DNA of 64,000 nucleotides from Xiphydria camelus (lineage: Eukaryota > Arthropoda > Insecta > Hymenoptera > Xiphydriidae). The notes beneath the pieces are model-generated. The model was not told the DNA's origin. It saw only the letters and a program-made list of their open reading frames with translations, and searched no databases. Below, one piece after another: positions 29,801 through 42,580 of the stretch. Position numbers and translations under genes: made by a program. Numbering within the stretch: the stretch's first letter is position 1; each line of letters begins with the position of its first letter. Where the stretch lies: positions 29,408,955 through 29,472,954 of the forward strand of contig OY783191.1 in the NCBI GenBank assembly GCA_963678675.1, read 5' to 3'.

Positions 29801-32800
29801 AGTTAGTTCTATATAAATTACACATCTGCAAATACGTTGGTATTTATCCATGTGGGGGTCGGTTTCGCGGTACGCTTTGTACGCAAGATGGTTATTCCGG
29901 ATCTCAAACTAATTCATTAGAGCTCAATAGCTTCTCGGCTCAATGAGCTAAGATCAAAAGTGTGTATACCGCCGCAGAGTGCAGCGAGTCAATGGGAAAC
30001 AGGGAAAAAATAAAAAACTCGCGTGATTACCGATATGACATTTAACTAAAATAGTATCTTCTAAAAATGGATATTGCATTTCTACGCAAGTTAGTTCTAT
30101 ATAAACATATGTAAATACGTATATTTATACCTGTACGCGTTGGTTTCGCGGTACGCTTTGTACGCAAGATTGTTATTCCGGATCTCAATCTAATTCATTA
30201 GAGCTCAATAGCTTCTCGGCTCAATGAGCTAAGATCAAAAGTGTGTATACCGCCGCACAGTGCAGCGAGTCAATGGGAAACAGAGAATATATCCAAAACT
30301 CGCGTGATTACCGATATGACATTTAACTAAAATAGTATCTTCTAAAAATGGATATTGCGTTTCACGCAAGTTAGTTCCGTATAAATTGCACATCGGCAAA
30401 TACGTTGGTATTTATCCATGTACGGGTCGGTTTCGCGGTACGCTTTGTACGCAAGATGGTTATTCCGGATCTCAGTCTAGTTCATTAGAGCTCAATAGCT
30501 TCTCGGCTCAATGAGCTAAGATCAAAAGTGTGTATACCGCCGCACAGTGCAGCGAGTCAATGGGAAACAGAGAAAATATCCAAAACTCGCGTGATTACCG
30601 ATATGACATTTAACTAAAATAATATCTTCTAAAAATGGATATTGCATTTCTACGCAAGTTAGTTCTATATAAACATATGTAAATACGTATATTTATACCT
30701 GTACGCGTCGGTTTCGCGGTACGCTTTGTACGCAAAAGATGGTTATTCCGGATCTCAAACTAATTCATTAGAACTTAATAGCTTCTCGGCTCAATGAGCT
30801 AAGATCAAAAGTGTGTATACCGCCGCAGAGTGCAGCGAGTCAATGGGAAACAGGGAAAAAATAAAAAACTCGCGTGATTACCGATATGACATTCAACTAA
30901 AATAGTATCTTCTAAAAATGGATATTGCATTTCTACGCAAGTTAGTTCTATATAAACATATGTAAATACGTATATTTATACCTGTACGCGTTGGTTTCGC
31001 GGTACGCTTTGTACGCAAGATTGTTATTCCGGATCTCAATCTAATTCATTAGAGCTCAATAGCTTCTCGGCTCAATGAGCTAAGATCAAAAGTTTGTATA
31101 CCGCCGCACAGTGCAGCGAGTCAATGGGAAACAGAGAAAATATCCAAAACTCGCGTGATTACCGATATGACATTTAACTAAAATAGTATCTTCTAAAAAT
31201 GGATATTGCATTTCTACGCAAGTTAGTTCTATATAAACATATGCAAATACGTATATTTATACCTGTACGCGTCGGTTTCGCGGTACGCTTTGTACTCAAG
31301 ATTGTTATTCCGGATCTCAATCTAATTCATTAGAGCTCAATAGCTTCTCGGCTCAATGAGCTAAGATCAAAAGTGTGTATACCGCCGCACAGTGCAGCGA
31401 GTCAATGGGAAACAGAGAATATATCCAAAACTCGCGTGATTACCGATATGACATTTAACTAAAATAGTATCTTCTAAAAATGGATATTGCGTTTCACGCA
31501 AGTTAGTTCCGTATAAATTGCACATCGGCAAATACGTTGGTATTTATCCATGTACGGGTCGGTTTCGCGGTACGCTTTGTACGCAAGATGGTTATTCCGG
31601 ATCTCAGTCTAGTTCATTAGAGCTCAATAGCTTCTCGGCTCAATGAGCTAAGATCAAAAGTGTGTATACCGCCGCACAGTGCAGCGAGTCAATGGGAAAC
31701 AGAGAAAATATCCAAAACTCGCGTGATTACCGATATGACATTTAACTAAAATAGTATCTTCTAAAAATGGATATTGCATTTCTACGCAAGTTAGTTCTAT
31801 ATAAACATATGTAAATACGTATATTTATACCTGTACGCGTCGGTTTCGCGGTACGCTTTGTACGCAAGATGGTTATTCCGGATCTCAATCTAATTCATTA
31901 GAGCTCAATAGCTTCTCGGTTCAATGAGCTAAGATCAAAAGTGTGTATATCGCCGCAGAGTGCAGCGAGTCAATGGGAAACAAGGAAAAAATAAAAAACT
32001 CGCGTGTTTACCGATATGACATTTAACTAAAATAGTATCTTCTAAAAATGGGTATTGCATTTCACGCAAGTTAGTTCTATATAAATTACACATCTGCAAA
32101 TACGTTGGTATTTATCCATGTGGGGGTCGGTTTCGCGGTACGCTTTGTACGCAAGATGGTTATTCCGGATCTCAAACTAATTCATTAGAGCTCAATAGCT
32201 TCTCGGCTCAATGAGCTAAGATCAAAAGTGTGTATACCGCCGCAGAGTGCAGCGAGTCAACGGGAAACAAGGAAAAAATAAAAAACTCGCGTGATTGCCG
32301 ATATGACATTTAACTAAAATAGTATCTTCTAAAAATGGATATTGCATTTCTACGCAAGTTAGTTCTATATAAACATATGTAAATACGTATATTTATACCT
32401 GTACGCGTCGGTTTCGCGGTACGCTTTGTACGCAAAAGATGGTTATTCCGGATCTCAAACTAATTCATTAGAGCTCAATAGCTTCTCGGCTCAATGAGCT
32501 AAGATCAAAAGTGTGTATACCGCCGCAGAGTGCAGCGAGTCAATGGGAAACAGGGAAAAAATAAAAAACTCGCGTGATTACCGATATGACATTTAACTAA
32601 AATAGTATTTTCTAAAAATGGATATTGCATTTCTACGCAAGTTAGTTCTATATAAACATATGTAAATACGTATATTTATACCTGTACGCGTTGGTTTCGC
32701 GGTAAGCTTTGTACGCAAGATTGTTATTCCGGATCTCAATCTAATTCATTAGAGCTCAATAGCTTCTCGGCTCAATGAGCTAAGATCAAAAGTTTGTATA

Positions 32801-32838
32801 CCGCCGCACAGTGCAGCGAGTCAATGGGAAACAGAGAA
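17831..32838. repeat. Satellite higher-order block, copy 2 (15,008 bp, ~53 monomers)
   Basis: The start matches copy 1 (offset 17,830) and the same start recurs at 32,839 (offset 15,008). Copies 1 and 2 share variants such as aaataagttgg and ttagatctat that copy 3 lacks, so they are closer to each other than either is to copy 3. The shorter length reflects loss or gain of whole multiples of the monomer, as expected for unequal exchange between sister arrays. Confidence 0.8.
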
Positions 32839-35004
32839 AATATCCAAAACTCGCGTGATTACCGATATGACATTTAACTAAAATAGTATCTTCTAAAAAT
32901 GGATATTGCATTTCTACGCAAGTTAGTTCTATATAAACATATGTAAATACGTATATTTATACCTGTACGCGTTGGTTTCGCGGTACGCTTTGTACGCAAG
33001 ATTGTTATTCCGGATCTCAATCTAATTCATTAGAGCTCAATCGCTTCTCGGCTCAATGAGCTAAGATCAAAAGTTTGTATACCGCCGCACAGTGCAGCGA
33101 GTCAATGGGAAACAGAGAAAATATCCAAAACTCGCGTGATTACCGATATGACATTTAACTAAAATAGTATCTTCTAAAAATGGATATTGCATTTCTACGC
33201 AAGTTAGTTCTATATAAACATATGTAAATACGTTGGTATTTATCCATGTACGGGTCGGTTTCGCGGTACGCTTTGTACGCAAGATGGTTATTCCGGATCT
33301 CAGTCTAGTTCATTAGAGCTCAATAGCTTCTCGGCTCAATGAGCTAAGATCAAAAGTGTGTATACCGCCGCACAGTGCAGCGAGTCAATGGGAAACAGAG
33401 AAAATATCCAAAACTCGCGTGATTACCGATATGACATTTAACTAAAATAGTATCTTCTAAAAATGGATATTGCATTTCTACGCAAGTTAGTTCTATATAA
33501 ACATATGTAAATACGTATATTTATACCTGTACGCGTCGGTTTCGCGGTACGCTTTGTACGCAAGATGGTTATTCCGGATCTCAATCTAATTCATTAGAGC
33601 TCAATAGCTTCTCGGTTCAATGAGCTAAGATCAAAAGTGTGTATATCGCCGCAGAGTGCAGCGAGTCAATGGGAAACAAGGAAAAAATAAAAAACTCGCG
33701 TGTTTACCGATATGACATTTAACTAAAATAGTATCTTCTAAAAATGGGTATTGCATTTCACGCAAGTTAGTTCTATATAAATTACACATCTGCAAATACG
33801 TTGGTATTTATCCATGTGGGGGTCGGTTTCGCGGTACGCTTTGTACGCAAGATGGTTATTCCGGATCTCAAACTAATTCATTAGAGCTCAATAGCTTCTC
33901 GGCTCAATGAGCTAAGATCAAAAGTGTGTATACCGCCGCAGAGTGCAGCGAGTCAACGGGAAACAAGGAAAAAATAAAAAACTCGCGTGATTGCCGATAT
34001 GACATTTAACTAAAATAGTATCTTCTAAAAATGGATATTGCATTTCTACGCAAGTTAGTTCTATATAAACATATGTAAATACGTATATTTATACCTGTAC
34101 GCGTCGGTTTCGCGGTACGCTTTGTACGCAAAAGATGGTTATTCCGGATCTCAAACTAATTCATTAGAGCTCAATAGCTTCTCGGCTCAATGAGCTAAGA
34201 TCAAAAGTGTGTATACCGCCGCAGAGTGCAGCGAGTCAATGGGAAACAGGGAAAAAATAAAAAACTCGCGTGATTACCGATATGACATTTAACTAAAATA
34301 GTATTTTCTAAAAATGGATATTGCATTTCTACGCAAGTTAGTTCTATATAAACATATGTAAATACGTATATTTATACCTGTACGCGTTGGTTTCGCGGTA
34401 AGCTTTGTACGCAAGATTGTTATTCCGGATCTCAATCTAATTCATTAGAGCTCAATAACTTCTCGGCTTATTGAGCTAAGATCAAAGTGTGTATACCGCC
34501 GCACAGTGCAGCGAGTCAATGGGAAACAGAGAAAATATCCAAAACTCGCGTGATTACCGATATGACTCTTAACTAAAATAACATTTTCCTGAAATAAGTA
34601 TGGCATTTCTACGCAAGTTAGTTCTATACAAATTATCCATGTGTAAATACGTATATTTATCCATGTACGGGTCGTTATCGTGGTATAAATTGTTCGCAAG
34701 ATGGTTAAGTCCAGATCTCAATCTCATTCATTAGAGCTGAATAGCTTCTCGGCTCATTGAGCTAAGATCAAAGTGTGTATACCGCCGCAGAGTGAAGCGA
34801 GTCAATGGGAAACAAGGAAAAAATAAAAAACTCGCGTGATTACCGATATGACATTGAACTAAAATAGTATCTTCTTAAAATGGATATTGCATTTCTACGC
34901 AAGTTAGTTGTATATAAATTGCACATCGGCAAATACGTTGGTATTTATCCATGTACGGGTCGGTTTCGCGGCACGCTTTGTACGCAAGATGGTTATTCCG
35001 GATC
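32839..35004. repeat. Satellite higher-order block, copy 3 (partial)
   Basis: This segment matches the start of copies 1 and 2, including the diverged monomer with ataacattttcctgaaataa. It leaves colinearity at about 35,005, where ctcaatctaatttattagag replaces ctcagtctagttcattagag. From there on, monomers belong to the more diverged edge type. Confidence 0.75.
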
Positions 35005-37665
35005 TCAATCTAATTTATTAGAGCTCAGTAGCTTTTCGGCTTATTGAGCTAAGATCAAATTGTGTATACCGCCGCAGAGTGCAGTGAGTCAATGGGAAAC
35101 AGGGAAAAAATAAAAAAACTCGCGTGATTACCGATATGACATTTAACTAAAATAGTATCTTCTCAAAATGAATATTGCATTTCACGCAAGTTAGTTCCGT
35201 ATAAATTTCACATCGGCAAATACGTTGGTATTTATCCATGTACGGGTCGGTTTCGCGGTACGCTTTGTACGCAAGATGGTTATTCCGGATCTCAATCTAA
35301 TTCATTAGAGCTCAATAGCTTCTCGGCTCAATGATCTAAGATCAAAGTTTGTATACCGCCGCAGACTGCAGCGAGTCAATGGGAAACAAGGAAAAAATAA
35401 AAAAAACTCGCGTGATTACCGATATGACATTTAACTAAAATTGTATCTTCTCAAAATGGATATTGCATTTCTACGCAAGTTAGTTCTATACAAATCATCC
35501 ATGTATAAATACGTATATTTATCCATGTACGGGTCTTTATCGTGGTATAATTTGTACGCAAGATGGTTATTCCAGATCTCAATCTCATTCATTAGAGCGG
35601 AATAGCTTCTCGGCTCATTGAGCTAAGATCAAAGTGTGAATACCGCCGCAGAGTGAAGCGAGTCAATGGGAAACAGAGAAAATATCCAAAACTCGCGTGA
35701 TTACCGATATGACATTTAACTAAAATAGTATCTCCTAAAAATGGATATTGCATTTCTACGCAAGTTAGTTCTATATAAACATATGTAAATACGTATATTT
35801 ATACCTGTACGCGTCGGTTTCGCGGTACGCTTTGTACGCAAGATGGTTATTCCGGATCTCAATCTAATTCATTAGAGCTCAATAGCTTCTCGGTTCAATG
35901 AGCTAAGATCAAAAGTGTGTATATCGCCGCAGAGTGCAGCGAGTCAATGGGAAACAAGGAAAAAATAAAAAACTCGCGTGTTTACCGATATGACATTTAA
36001 CTAAAATAGTATCTTCTAAAAATGGGTATTGCATTTCACGCAAGTTAGTTCTATATAAATTACACATCTGCAAATACGTTGGTATTTATCCATGTGGGGG
36101 TCGGTTTCGCGGTACGCTTTGTACGCAAGATGGTTATTCCGGATCTCAAACTAATTCATTAGAGCTCAATAGCTTCTCGGCTCAATGAGCTAAGATCAAA
36201 AGTGTGTATACCGCCGCAGAGTGCAGCGAGTCAACGGGAAACAAGGAAAAAATAAAAAACTCGCGTGATTGCCGATATGACATTTAACTAAAATAGTATC
36301 TTCTAAAAATGGATATTGCATTTCTACGCAAGTTAGTTCTATATAAACATATGTAAATACGTATATTTATACCTGTACGCGTTGGTTTCGCGGTAAGCTT
36401 TGTACGCAAGATTGTTATTCCGGATCTCAATCTAATTCATTAGAGCTCAATAACTTCTCGGCTTATTGAGCTAAGATCAAAGTGTGTATACCGCCGCACA
36501 GTGCAGCGAGTCAATGGGAAACAGAGAAAATATCCAAAACTCGCGTGATTACCGATATGACTCTTAACTAAAATAACATTTTCCTGAAATAAGTATGGCA
36601 TTTCTACGCAAGTTAGTTCTATACAAATTATCCATGTGTAAATACGTATATTTATCCATGTACGGGTCGTTATCGTGGTATAAATTGTTCGCAAGATGGT
36701 TAAGTCCAGATCTCAATCTCATTCATTAGAGCTGAATAGCTTCTCGGCTCATTGAGCTAAGATCAAAGTGTGTATACCGCCGCAGAGTGAAGCGAGTCAA
36801 TGGGAAACAAGGAAAAAATAAAAAACTCGCGTGATTACCGATATGACATTGAACTAAAATAGTATCTTCTTAAAATGGATATTGCATTTCTACGCAAGTT
36901 AGTTGTATATAAATTGCACATCGGCAAATACGTTGGTATTTATCCATGTACGGGTCGGTTTCGCGGCACGCTTTGTACGCAAGATGGTTATTCCGGATCT
37001 CAATCTAATTTATTAGAGCTCAGTAGCTTTTCGGCTTATTGAGCTAAGATCAAATTGTGTATACCGCCGCAGAGTGCAGTGAGTCAATGGGAAACAGGGA
37101 AAAAATAAAAAAACTCGCGTGATTACCGATATGACATTTAACTAAAATAGTATCTTCTCAAAATGAATATTGCATTTCACGCAAGTTAGTTCCGTATAAA
37201 TTTCACATCGGCAAATACGTTGGTATTTATCCATGTACGGGTCGGTTTCGCGGTACGCTTTGTACGCAAGATGGTTATTCCGGATCTCAATCTAATTCAT
37301 TAGAGCTCAATAGCTTCTCGGCTCAATGATCTAAGATCAAAGTTTGTATACCGCCGCAGACTGCAGCGAGTCAATGGGAAACAAGGAAAAAATAAAAAAA
37401 ACTCGCGTGATTACCGATATGACATTTAACTAAAATTGTATCTTCTCAAAATGGATATTGCATTTCTACGCAAGTTAGTTCTATACAAATCATCCATGTA
37501 TAAATACGTATATTTATCCATGTACGGGTCTTTATCGTGGTATAATTTGTACGCAAGATGGTTATTCCAGATCTCAATCTCATTCATTAGAGCGGAATAG
37601 CTTCTCGGCTCATTGAGCTAAGATCAAAGTGTGAATACCGCCGCAGAGTGAAGCGAGTCAATGGG
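33391..37665. repeat. Duplicated ~2.28-kb satellite segment, second copy one monomer short
   Basis: The cggttcaatgagc marker at 33,613 recurs at 35,891 (offset 2,278), whereas the diverged monomer at 34,445 recurs at 36,440 (offset 1,995). The 283-bp difference is exactly one monomer missing from the second copy, near 36,300. Boundaries are approximate. Confidence 0.7.
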
Positions 37666-39838
37666 AAACAGGGAAAAAATCAAAAACTCGCGTGATTACC
37701 GATATGACATTCAACTAAAATAGTATCTTCTCAAAATGGATATTGCATTTCACGCAAGTTAGTTCCGTATAAATTGCACATCGGCAAATACGTTGGTATT
37801 TATCCATGTACGTGGGTCGGTTTCGCGGTACGCTTTGTACGATAGATGGTTATTCCGGATCTCAATCTAATTCATTAGAGCTCAATAGCTTCTCGGCTCA
37901 ATGAGCTAAGATCAAAGTGTGTATACCGCCGCACAGTGCAGCGAGTCAATGGGAAACAGGGAAAAAATAAAAAACTCGCGTGATTACCGATATGACATTT
38001 AACTAAAATAGTATCTTCTCAAAATGAATATTGCATTTCACGCAAGTTAGTTCCGTATAAATTGCACATCTGCAAATACGTTGGTATTTATCCCTGGACC
38101 GGTCGGTTTCGCGGTACGCTTTGTACGCAAGATGGTTATTCCGGATCTCAATCTAATTCATTAGAGCTCAGTAGCTTCTCGGCTTATTGAGCTAAGATCA
38201 AATTGTGTATACCGCCACAGAGTGCAGCGAGTCAATGGGAAACAGGGAAAAAATAAAAAAAACTCCCGTGATTACCGATATGACATTTAACTAAAATAGT
38301 ATCTTCTCAAAATGGATATTGCATTTCACGCAAGTTAGTTCCATATAAATTGCACATCGGCAAATACGTTGGTATTTATCCATGTACGGGTCGGTTTCGC
38401 GGCACGCTTTGTACGCAAGATGGTTATTCCGGATCTCAATCTAATTTATTAGAGCTCAGTAGCTTTTCGGCTTATTGAGCTAAGATCAAATTGTGTATAC
38501 CGCCGCAGAGTGCAGTGAGTCAATGGGAAACAGGGAAAAAATAAAAAAACTCGCGTGATTACCGATATGACATTTAACTAAAATAGTATCTTCTCAAAAT
38601 GAATATTGCATTTCACGCAAGTTAGTTCCGTATAAATTTCACATCGGCAAATACGTTGGTATTTATCCATGTACGGGTCGGTTTCGCGGTACGCTTTGTA
38701 CGCAAGATGGTTATTCCGGATCTCAATCTAATTCATTAGAGCTCAATAGCTTCTCGGCTCAATGATCTAAGATCAAAGTTTGTATACCGCCGCAGAGTGA
38801 AGCGAGTCAATGGGAAACAGGGAAAAAATCAAAAACTCGCGTGATTACCGATATGACATTCAACTAAAATAGTATCTTCTCAAAATGGATATTGCATTTC
38901 ACGCAAGTTAGTTCCGTATAAATTGCACATCGGCAAATACGTTGGTATTTATCCATGTACGTGGGTCGGTTTCGCGGTACGCTTTGTACGATAGATGGTT
39001 ATTCCGGATCTCAATCTAATTCATTAGAGCTCAATAGCTTCTCGGCTCAATGAGCTAAGATCAAAGTGTGTATACCGCCGCACAGTGCAGCGAGTCAATG
39101 GGAAACAGGGAAAAAATAAAAAACTCGCGTGATTACCGATATGACATTTAACTAAAATAGTATCTTCTCAAAATGAATATTGCATTTCACGCAAGTTAGT
39201 TCCGTATAAATTGCACATCTGCAAATACGTTGGTATTTATCCATGGACCGGTCGGTTTCGCGGTACGCTTTGTACGCAAGATGGTTATTCCGGATCTCAA
39301 TCTAATTCATTAGAGCTCAGTAGCTTCTCGGCTTATTGAGCTAAGATCAAATTGTGTATACCGCCACAGAGTGCAGCGAGTCAATGGGAAACAGGGAAAA
39401 AATAAAAAAAACTCCCGTGATTACCGATATGACATTTAACTAAAATAGTATCTTCTCAAAATGGATATTGCATTTCACGCAAGTTAGTTCCATATAAATT
39501 GCACATCGGCAAATACGTTGGTATTTATCCATGTACGGGTCGGTTTCGCGGTACGCTTTGTACGCAAGATAGTTATTCCGGATCTCAATCTAATTCATTA
39601 GAGCTCAATAGCTTCTCGGCTCAATGAGCTATGATCAAAGTGTGTATACCACCGTACAGTGCAGCGAGTCAATGGGAAACAGAGAAAATATCCAAAACTC
39701 GCGTGATTACCAATATGACTCTTAACTAAAATAACATTTTCCTGAAATAAGTATGGTATTTCTACGCAAGTTAGTTCTATACAAATTATCCATGTGTAAA
39801 TTACGTTGGTATTTATCCATGTGCGGGTCGGTTTCGCG
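37666..39838. repeat. Diverged edge monomers of the satellite, with a 1,149-bp four-monomer duplication
   Basis: The markers gtgggtcggtttcgcg (37,812 and 38,961) and aaaaaatcaaaaactcg (37,673 and 38,822) repeat at an offset of 1,149. Monomers here differ more from one another than in the interior (for example ccctggaccggtcgg near 38,091, actcccgtgattac near 38,270, accgtacagtg near 39,651). This is the usual picture at the poorly homogenised edge of an array. The last monomer breaks off after ggtcggtttcgcg at 39,838. Confidence 0.8.
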
Positions 39839-40665
39839 AGTTACTGACTGATTATTCATATGAAAATATAAATGAAACACGAAATATGCTTTCTTCTATG
39901 CGCGGTAATGATAATCGATTAGTCTTTCAAGCGGTTGTTGTTTTCCTTATCAAATGAAGAAGTGGGAATTCAAATAGTAGATATGATTTCTTCCTTTTTA
40001 CAGTTACAACGTGAACAACTTGTCTCCGATTATATTGACGAAGTTTTGCAATCTTTTGAAAAAGATGTTCCCCCTTTTAATTTTGGTTTGAATAGTATTA
40101 AGAGAGATAATCTCATAGAAAATGATTCTTCGAAAATTGTTTAAGAACTCTTGAATTCAGACAGCGAATTAATTCTTATTTATGATGATACGTACATTAG
40201 ACATCAAGAAAGTTTTAATAATGAGTATCAGTGTAAATCATACTCAGACCAAAAAAAAATACCTTTATGCAAGCCGTTTACAATTTGCACGACAAATGGT
40301 TATATTGTCGATATGTTAGGTCCTTATTTGACAAATGTCAATGATGCAAAGATTCTGCAAGATATTGCTTCGTAGAGGAGATAAATTGGTCCTTGATAGA
40401 GGCTTTCGGGATATTATAGAATATTTAGAAGAGCAAGGTTTTGACGTACATATTCCTGCATTAAAAGGAAAACGTGCTCAATTGTCGTGTGAAGAATCAA
40501 ATCACTCTCGATATGTCACCAAAGTTCGATGGGCAGTAGAAGCTATACATATAATTTCAAGTTCAAATTTTTAGATAAAAAACGACAATAAAATCCTTCA
40601 AAAAACCAGTTTAATTTGATAAACGGCTTGTTTCTTACATAATCAATTCCAATTCCGAAGATTTT
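39839..40665 (+). pseudogene. Broken DDE transposase (DDE_Tnp_4 / ISL2EU-like)
   Basis: Three plus-strand pieces together read as one decayed transposase. The first frame (39,842-39,953) ends in a stop after FQAVVVFLIK. A shifted frame (39,965-40,142) carries QLQREQLVSDYI and FEKDVPPFNFGL, and the next (40,151-40,375) carries LILIYDDTYIRHQ, ICTTNGYIVDMLGPYL and NDAKILQDI. A further shift leads into KLVLDRGFRD, IPALKGKRAQL and YVTKVRWAVEAIH (40,376-40,570). The D in YDDTY, the D in LDRGFRD and the E in WAVEA sit where this transposase family has its three catalytic acids. Downstream stops interrupt a tail (CFLHNQFQFRR) that runs into the fold-back repeat at about 40,650. At least three frame changes and several stops make it non-functional. 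Family assignment is from remembered motif patterns. Confidence 0.75.
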
Positions 40666-41452
40666 CATTTTTCGAAAAAATTGCAAATTTCTCTAATGGT
40701 CCCCCATTACAGAAATTTGCAATTTTTTCGAAGAATCGAAATCTCTAGAATCGATCTCTCCACCACCCTATGTTATGTATTTTTTCGCACTGATTCCGAA
40801 ACTGATACTTATTGAGGAAATCTCAAGCGAACACCGAGATATCGATGATTTTCGGAAAATCAGCGTTATTTTATATTTCCTTTGAGATTTCGACCTAATA
40901 ACCGTGCTTTTCGGAATCAGCGTAAAAAAATACATCGGATAGGGTGGTCGAGATTCCAATTCCGAAGATTTTCATTTTTCAAGAAAATTGCAAATTTGTG
41001 TACTGGGGGACCATTAGAAAAAATGCGATTTTTTCGAAGAATCGAAATCTCTAGAATCGATCTCTCCACCACCCTATCTTATGTATTTTTTCGCGCTGAT
41101 TCCGAAACTGATAGACTTATTGAGGAAATCTCAAGCGATCACCGAAATATCGATGATTTTCGGAAAATCAGCGTTATTTTATATTTCCTTTGAGATTTCG
41201 ACCTAATAACCATGCTTTTCGGAATCAGCGTAAAAAAATACATCGGATAGGGTGGTCGAGATTCCAATTCCGAAGATTTTCATTTTTCGAACAAGTTTCT
41301 AATTTCTGTCATGGGGGACCATTACAGAAAAATTCGATTTTTCGAAGAATCGAAATCTCTAGAATCGATCTCTCCACCACCCTATCTTATGTATTTTTTC
41401 AAGCTGATTCCGAAACTGATACTTATTGAAGAAATCTCAAGCGAATGTTCGT
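40645..41452. repeat. Tandem array of fold-back elements, period ~307 bp, ~2.6 copies
   Basis: The motif aattccgaagattttcattt starts at 40,651, 40,958 and 41,266, a period of 307-308 bp. Each unit is itself composed of inverted repeats. One arm reads accaccctat.ttatgtatttttt..gctgattccgaaa and its partner reads the reverse complement (ttcggaatcagcg, aaaaaatacat, atagggtggt). A second hairpin pairs ttttcgaaaaaattgcaaat with atttgcaattttttcgaag around the loop taatggtcccccatta. The third copy is truncated near 41,452. It looks like a MITE that multiplied in tandem. Open frames inside it (ending around 41,193 and 41,429) are by-products. Confidence 0.85.
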
Positions 41453-41585
41453 TGCGAGGTTTCGAAACTGATTACGAGTACGTCATCTCTGGTCCAAAAC
41501 AAACTACACCAATTGACTTTTCGAATGAACTTCGAAATGATAAATTCAAACAAGCTTTAGTCGTTTTTCTGATTTCACACTAGCA
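41453..41585 (+). pseudogene. Fragment of an Academ/XPG-type transposon protein (C-terminal region)
   Basis: The plus-strand frame reads YEYVISGPKQTTPIDF then NELRNDKFKQALVVFLISH and stops at 41,581. It aligns with residues about 928-957 of the large protein at 56,063-59,911 (INGPLQPRPNHF, then LKNVRFKESLVHFIATH), which lie between the two halves of that protein's nuclease domain. Only about 45 residues remain. It abuts the truncated fold-back array on its left. Confidence 0.6.
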
Positions 41586-42580
41586 ATCTCGAAAAGTATG
41601 TACCTTTACTGGTAATAAAAATCTCTTTATTATGTATTTAAAATAGTTTCTCGGATCGGCGATCGACTCAAACTCCGTCCCTCACCTACCGGTCATTGCG
41701 CCACCGCCGCTGCCCTCCCCATTCCCCTTCCTACCCGCCCCATTTTATCCCCCTTTCCTCCTTCACCACCTTCCTCTTTCCTGCCCCTCCTTCACCTTTC
41801 CTCCCCCCTCCTCCTCCACCGGAGGAGGATAATTCAGAGCTGAAAATGATGGCATGTGATTTACGATAGCGACGAGGATATTGAGTGAGGATTATATAGA
41901 AAATAAGGTTTACGAAACAGAGTAATTTTATATCCAATTAGTATTAGAGATGTATGTTGTATTCGAAGTAGAAAGAAAAATAAAATTAATTTAAAAAAAA
42001 ATCGATTTTTCACTGTTTTTGAAATTTTTAAAATTCGTGAGCGATCTTTAGAAAAATTTTCATCGCCCTGATTTTTGGTGATGATTCTTAAAACATGATA
42101 AACTAATATAATCTGATGTGCCACCCCAATGTAGGATATTGTAATAGTTTATATATTTTCTGTTCATTGTACCTATTCGTAAAACAAAAAAAATTACTTT
42201 ACAATATCGCGGTAAATATACGATATGCTATTATATATGATTATATATCTTTTTTGCATTGTAATACATAGTTAATGACAATATCATTTATATAAATATT
42301 TTTCGTATCATTTTCAATGTCCCCGATAGTGGCAAGGATTGCGAAATCTGTGAATTTTTTTGTTGGTATTGTCATGTAGTTTAAGGTTTTAGTTGTTTGC
42401 CTCTTTTCAATTACAGCATATCCCGGAAAAACATGGAAAACCACGGAAATACGGAGAAAATGACTTTTTACAAAAAAATCTTTATTCTTTGCTCCTAATA
42501 TTTCCATTTAACTTTTATTAATAATTGATTTCTGTTTCACGTATGTATCATTCATTTTAATGAAAACCAATCAGATAATA
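41586..42580. other. Non-coding AT-rich stretch with a polypyrimidine tract
   Basis: About 41,685-41,830 is a long C/T-rich tract, and frames through it only encode glycine/lysine/arginine-rich low-complexity peptide. The remainder is AT-rich with no inverted repeat, splice-like open frame or RNA gene that I can recognise. Confidence 0.5.

Larger units (their letters stand above)
1..39838. repeat. Satellite DNA array, ~283-bp monomer, ~140 copies
   Basis: Head-to-tail monomers of about 281-283 bp fill this stretch without interruption. Successive monomer starts fall near 1, 282 and 565. Each monomer carries the same landmarks in order: ctcgcgtgattaccgatatg, an A-rich segment ending in tctaaaaatggatattgc, cgcaagttagtt, a TATATAAA run, one of two dyad blocks (a catatgtaaatacgtata type or a cggcaaatacgttggtat type), gtttcgcggtacgctttgta, gttattccggatctca, an inverted repeat around gcttctcgg, and accgccgca...gcagcgagtcaatggga. 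Two junction types alternate (gagaaaatatccaaa and gggaaaaaataaaaa). The array is probably pericentromeric or subtelomeric heterochromatin, which is inference from its structure. No conserved coding potential is seen. Confidence 0.97.

Noticed and set aside
229..36694. Repeated minus-strand frames of 71 and 84 codons in the satellite (seven occurrences) as genes
   Set aside because: They are the same monomer read in one frame and remain open only in the few monomers lacking a stop. No start context, no conservation beyond the DNA repeat, no domain.
1..39838. CRISPR array
   Set aside because: The repeats are contiguous ~283-bp monomers without unique spacers, and the window is eukaryotic.
1..39838. 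CENP-B box in the satellite
   Set aside because: The closest segment (tttcgcggtacgctttg) lacks the required CGGG half at the right spacing on either strand.
40882..41583. Open frames of 79-103 codons in the fold-back array
   Set aside because: They repeat with the 307-bp unit and are mirror products of hairpin DNA. Only the tail from 41,453 on has protein similarity, noted separately.
41731..41937. Glycine/lysine-rich minus-strand frame
   Set aside because: It is simply the translation of the C/T-rich low-complexity tract.
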